Assembly: GCA_012728435.1 (NCBI GenBank)
Contig: JAAYFC010000105.1
Coordinates: 1 to 44,772 of the forward strand
DNA from: Clostridiales bacterium
GTDB lineage: Bacteria > Bacillota > Clostridia > Christensenellales > Aristaeellaceae
DNA: 44,772 bases
Direction: 5' to 3'
Shown here one piece after another: positions 42,119 to 44,772 of this stretch; position 1 is the first letter of the stretch, and the number at the start of each line of letters is the position of its first letter. The notes under the pieces were generated by a model. The model made no database searches and was not told the origin of the DNA. It saw only the letters and a program-made list of their open reading frames with translations. Made by a program: the position numbers and the translations under genes.

Positions 42119-42438
42119 TGGCTCAGCTCCAGGTGATAGGCCACATGGCGCGGGTACACCTGCACAGCGGTCACCACAAAGCAGCGCGGGTCGTCCTCAA
42201 AATACAGGCGATCGCGCTCACTAACCGCTGGGCTGCCCTTTGGAATCAGTTTCCAGGTAAGGGCCAGGCGGATGCCCGAGGGCGTGCGCGTCACCCGCTT
42301 TTGCGGCGGCAGGCGCAGGCCGCTGAAATGGAAGCCCTGCGGCGTTTCCAGTCGCGCGATGCCGCCCGTTGTATCCACATAGGCCGCCGTCTTCTTGCAG
42401 GTGACCTGGCACAGCGACCTCTTCCTCAGCCGCATCAT
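42115..42438 (-). CDS. Phage head-closure-like protein
   Basis: A 107-aa basic protein between the connector and the tail-terminator-like protein, the usual place of a head-closure (stopper) gene. It is beta-rich (CKKTAAYVDTTGGIARL; RDRLYFEDDPRCFVVTAVQVY) with a start overlapping the connector stop as ATGA. I do not recognise a named family; the call rests mainly on order and size. Confidence 0.5.
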   Translation of the reverse strand: MMRLRKRSLCQVTCKKTAAYVDTTGGIARLETPQGFHFSGLRLPPQKRVTRTPSGIRLALTWKLIPKGSPAVSERDRLYFEDDPRCFVVTAVQVYPRHVAYHLELSQ

Positions 42439-42743
42439 CGCGCCTGTCCCGCGCGAGCCATACGGTAGGGCCGCAGCTGCAACCGCACGGTGTCGGGCAG
42501 CCCCTCAAACCAGGAAGTGATGTCCCCTTCTGCCCGCCTTGCTTCCCCTTCCGCCCCGCGCTGGTTATAAAGAACCAGCGCCAGCAGCGCCCGGGACGGA
42601 TCAATGCGCGGCGTGTCGGGCAGCTCCTCCCGCCCCAGGTAGCCGCAGATGAGGGTGTCCGCCAGCAGGATGTACTCCTCCAGCACACCGGGCTCATCCG
42701 GCTCCTCCCCCATCAATTTGATGAGGCGTTCCTTGACTGTCAT
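42435..42743 (-). CDS. Phage head-tail connector protein (Gp6/Gp15-like)
   Basis: A 102-aa helical protein. MTVKERLIKLMGEEPDEPGVLEEYILLADTLICGYLGREELP fits the short helical head-tail connectors (HK97 gp6/SPP1 gp15-type) encoded after the capsid gene in Firmicutes siphoviruses. It begins behind AAAGGAG. It overlaps the next gene as ATGA. A 252-nt gap with strong secondary structure separates it from the capsid gene. Confidence 0.7.
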   Translation of the reverse strand: MTVKERLIKLMGEEPDEPGVLEEYILLADTLICGYLGREELPDTPRIDPSRALLALVLYNQRGAEGEARRAEGDITSWFEGLPDTVRLQLRPYRMARAGQAR

Positions 42744-42771
42744 CTTGTTCTCCTTTCATACTTGACGAAAA

Positions 42772-42904
42772 CTTTAACGCACTCATGGGCAGAGCAATTT
42801 TTTGTCACCCGCAAAGACGAATGAAGGAGGCGTAGCCGCAGCCTACGCTGACTGAATGAGTCAAAGCGGTGGCGAAAAAGAGCCTGCTCATGGAAGCGTT
42901 AAAG
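42772..42904. repeat. 133-nt stacked long hairpin between capsid and connector genes
   Basis: Three nested helices: CTTTAACGC/GCGTTAAAG (42772-42780 with 42896-42904), CATGGGCAG/CTGCTCATG (42784-42792 with 42884-42892, one G·T), and a T-rich helix TTTTTTGTCACC..GC/GCGGTGGCGAAAAA (42798-42812 with 42866-42879, two G·T and one bulge). A terminal GCGTAG/CTACGC hairpin (42830-42835 with 42843-42848) caps it. It could be an RNA element controlling the capsid operon or an inserted miniature element; no target duplication is evident. Confidence 0.75.
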
Positions 42905-42960
42905 ATTGAGTCTAGTATCACACCCAGCACCTCAAGGCATGGCCAAAGAAGGCTGGACCC

Positions 42961-42985
42961 CGCCCTGCCCATAACAGGCAGGGCG
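42961..42985. terminator. GC-rich hairpin just after the capsid gene
   Basis: Perfect 9-bp stem CGCCCTGCC (42961-42969) / GGCAGGGCG (42977-42985), 9 nt past the capsid stop. The T-tract (TTTT) is on the plus-strand side, so on the capsid transcript it is more likely a stabilising 3' hairpin than a terminator. Confidence 0.55.
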
Positions 42986-42994
42986 GCGTTTTGT

Positions 42995-44110
42995 TTAGCC
43001 CGCGTTCACCTGCAGGTGGCAGGCTTTTTGCGGTTTGTTCTGGCCGTCCACCAGGATGGCGTGTATATAGGTGTTGCTGCCGGTAGCAATCTCTGTCTGG
43101 GCGTCCACCCAGGCGGTGGCGCCGGTTACCGCGGTGCCAAAGGTCAGGGCCTTATTGGGGCTGCTGTCCAGGGTGTACACCCACTTGCAGGTGGCAGGCG
43201 TCATGTTGTCCGGGATGATCAGGCGGGTCTTGCCCGCGCTGCCCGGCAGGCTCATGATGCCCGCCGTGTCCGCATCCAGGGTTTCAACACCCAAAAAGAG
43301 GGACAGGGCCAGCGCCTTTGAGTCGTCATACAGGTAGGCCGCGCAGTGTTTGGAGGCGTAGATGGTGTCACGCATGTACTCCGCCTCGCGGTTCACCTCG
43401 ATGAAGGTGCCGGTCTTGTTCACCAGGCGCAGCGCGCCGGGCTTTATGATGTAATAACGTTTCTCCCCCCGTTCTGCGTCCGCCTTCACCCGGCTGGACA
43501 CCAGGATCTGGCAGCCCCAGATCTCGCCCATCACGCCTGTGAAGATGGCGCGTTGGCCCAGGTCGCTGGCGCGGATGAAGTCCGGGTCCTTGCGCAGGGC
43601 GGCAAAGCCCTCCGGGTCCACCAGGATGACTTTCTCGCCATCCAAATCCTCCCCAAAGAGGGTCAGTCCATCGGCCACAGCCGCAGCGGACAGGCCCGCC
43701 ACCGGGTAGAGGCGGCCTAGGGGCAGCCTGCCCATTTCCGCAAACAGCGCGTCGTCCACCGCATGGTCGATGGCGTGGGCCAGCTGCGCCGCGGCCTCGC
43801 CCACCGGGTCACCAAAGCCGGACAGGCGCACCTCATCCGTAATCTGGACGGCCTTGGCATACTTCCTCACCATGGCTGCCACCGCGAAGGAGGTGAGCAA
43901 ATTGGGCGTTACGCGGCCGTTCTCGGCCACCTCCTCGGCCTTGCCGATATAGCGGAAGGCCGGAAACTTCAGGGTGTCCCCCGGCTGGCCTTTGAGGGTG
44001 TTGTCCTGCACCGCAAGCGGCAGCAGGGACATCCTGCCGCCCAACTTGGTCTCCACCAGGTCGGACAGCACCTCCGGGATGATGACATTCATTGTGGTTG
44101 TGGTTGACAT
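42995..44110 (-). CDS. Phage major capsid protein, N4-gp56 family
   Basis: A 371-aa protein. The N-terminus STTTTMNVIIPEVLSDLVE, then LKFPAFRYIGKAEEVAENG and the VRKYAKAVQITDEVRLSG region, and RYYIIKPGALRLVNKTG with FIEVNREAEYMRDTIYASKHCAAYLYD are characteristic of N4-gp56/HK97-fold capsid proteins in Firmicutes phages. About 80 extra C-terminal residues (after about 290) could form a decoration-like domain. It follows the scaffold gene by 18 nt. It would assemble the procapsid with the scaffold protein. Confidence 0.88.
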   Translation of the reverse strand: MSTTTTMNVIIPEVLSDLVETKLGGRMSLLPLAVQDNTLKGQPGDTLKFPAFRYIGKAEEVAENGRVTPNLLTSFAVAAMVRKYAKAVQITDEVRLSGFGDPVGEAAAQLAHAIDHAVDDALFAEMGRLPLGRLYPVAGLSAAAVADGLTLFGEDLDGEKVILVDPEGFAALRKDPDFIRASDLGQRAIFTGVMGEIWGCQILVSSRVKADAERGEKRYYIIKPGALRLVNKTGTFIEVNREAEYMRDTIYASKHCAAYLYDDSKALALSLFLGVETLDADTAGIMSLPGSAGKTRLIIPDNMTPATCKWVYTLDSSPNKALTFGTAVTGATAWVDAQTEIATGSNTYIHAILVDGQNKPQKACHLQVNAG

Positions 44111-44128
44111 ATCTTCCTTCTCCTTACT

Positions 44129-44593
44129 TTATGATGGGTCCGCCAGCTGCTTGTAGCCCTCCGGGTCCTCCATAAAGAGGCGGGCGCGCTCTAAATAGCT
44201 GGCAAAGGCGGGGCTGGGCGGTTTGGTCTGCTGGGGTACGGGCAGCGCGGGCAGCGCTGACGGATGCCTTGAGGCCAGGGCGGCGATGCGCAGGGCGGAT
44301 GCCACCGCGCTGTCGCTGCCATAGTCCACGTGGCTTAAGATCTCCTCCGGCAGGCCCAGGGCCAGCAGGTTCTCCCGCGCGTGGAAGCGCCGCTCCCGCT
44401 GTAACAAGGCCTCCTCCCGCGCGGTGAGCTCGGCCTCCTTTTGCGCCAGGTCATTTAGCGCGGGCTGCATCACCTGGTCTTCTTCATGCCGCGATTTTAG
44501 GACATCCACCCTCTCCGTTTCCGTCAGCTGCTTCGCGGTTTGATCCTGTTCTTCTGTCTGCATGTGTTCTGTTTTTTCCAGGTCCGTGTTCAT
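44129..44593 (-). CDS. Phage capsid scaffolding protein (DUF4355-like)
   Basis: A 154-aa acidic protein behind GAAAGGAGCGAAGG. A charged N-terminus and a long coiled-coil (about 20-75, with LAQKEAELTAREEALLQRERRFHAREN) lead to the LALGLPEEILSHVDY segment and a C-terminal tail. This is the DUF4355 scaffold layout, which always precedes the capsid gene as here. It guides procapsid assembly and leaves before DNA packaging. Nothing supportable lies between it and the window end (44594-44772). Confidence 0.82.
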   Translation of the reverse strand: MNTDLEKTEHMQTEEQDQTAKQLTETERVDVLKSRHEEDQVMQPALNDLAQKEAELTAREEALLQRERRFHARENLLALGLPEEILSHVDYGSDSAVASALRIAALASRHPSALPALPVPQQTKPPSPAFASYLERARLFMEDPEGYKQLADPS

Positions 44594-44772
44594 TCCTTCG
44601 CTCCTTTCTTATTGCAAGTTGTCTGGTTTGCTATCCTTTTCCTCCTCGTATCATATAGTCACGGTGTTTCAAGTCAGGGACATCGTGCGAAACCCTTGGT
44701 AGAACCACAAACCATGTGGAATAATCAGGGGGATCGGACAGAGGGCGCAGTATCCCTCCTTGAGGTTCAGCC

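Noticed and set aside
42995..44110. Capsid gene as an encapsulin nanocompartment
   Set aside because: Scaffold, connector and lysis genes flank it and its motifs fit phage N4-gp56 capsids; no cargo enzyme gene is adjacent.

Overview
The window looks like chromosomal DNA of a GC-rich anaerobic Bacillota, most likely class Clostridia. The evidence is a serS gene behind a T-box leader, a DUF1292-uvrC pair, obgE, yhbY, rarA, a membrane pyrophosphatase of the K+-dependent type, a tRNA with encoded CCA, frequent TTG/GTG starts behind strong Shine-Dalgarno (SD) sites, and phage genes of Firmicutes type. Genus cannot be read from the sequence.

Layout. (1) 1-6956 is accessory DNA, visibly AT-richer than the rest, stacked against the 3' end of a minus-strand tRNA-Arg(CCT) at 6957-7033. 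It holds a probable IS21-like end (1-142), a first AbiEi/AbiEii pair (200-1668), a possible small membrane protein, the C-terminal stump of a tyrosine integrase with a tRNA-3'-end-like junction (2520-2778), arm-type repeats, a second AbiEi/AbiEii pair with a well-formed promoter and two inverted-repeat operators (3157-5123), and a secreted M30-like metalloprotease. This reads as tandem genomic islands at one tRNA. (2) 7060-15928 is core, mostly plus strand: DUF1292, uvrC, two tandem paralogous secreted proteins, obgE, a GNAT acetyltransferase, yhbY and an M42 aminopeptidase. (3) 16102-20969 is minus strand: a coupled operon nitroreductase-rarA-YbaK-like deacylase-yfbR, then serS with its T-box. 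(4) 21016-28527 holds an SH3-repeat exported protein, an MFS transporter, a secreted type I pullulanase and, divergently, an uncharacterised glycosidase-like protein. (5) 28684-32412 carries small genes and a cassette (RelE/RelB-like pair plus an unknown 107-aa protein) bracketed by two inverted copies of a multi-hairpin element. (6) 32413-40101 is a carbohydrate ABC importer (two permeases and ATPase), hppA, and a solute-binding protein gene with LacI-type operator candidates. (7) 40109-44593 is a compact phage cassette transcribed leftwards: scaffold, N4-gp56-type capsid, connector, head-closure-like protein, tail-terminator/DUF6711-like fusion, endolysin, holin. There is no tape measure or baseplate gene.

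Main discovery. Two ~165-nt elements (30904-31072 on plus, 32241-32406 on minus) share the order of six hairpins/helices and several strictly conserved linkers, while four or five helices differ completely in sequence yet keep self-complementarity. That is the signature of a selected RNA or single-stranded DNA structure. Partial or related hairpins follow other gene ends (12497, and less surely 1813 and 15944). A second notable structure is a 133-nt stacked hairpin between the capsid and connector genes.

Functional picture: starch/maltooligosaccharide degradation outside the cell (pullulanase) and ABC uptake could work together, with a PPi-energised ion pump between the transporter genes. The left and right flanks are mobile DNA (defence islands, phage). 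All functions are inferred from motifs by eye; no database search was run.
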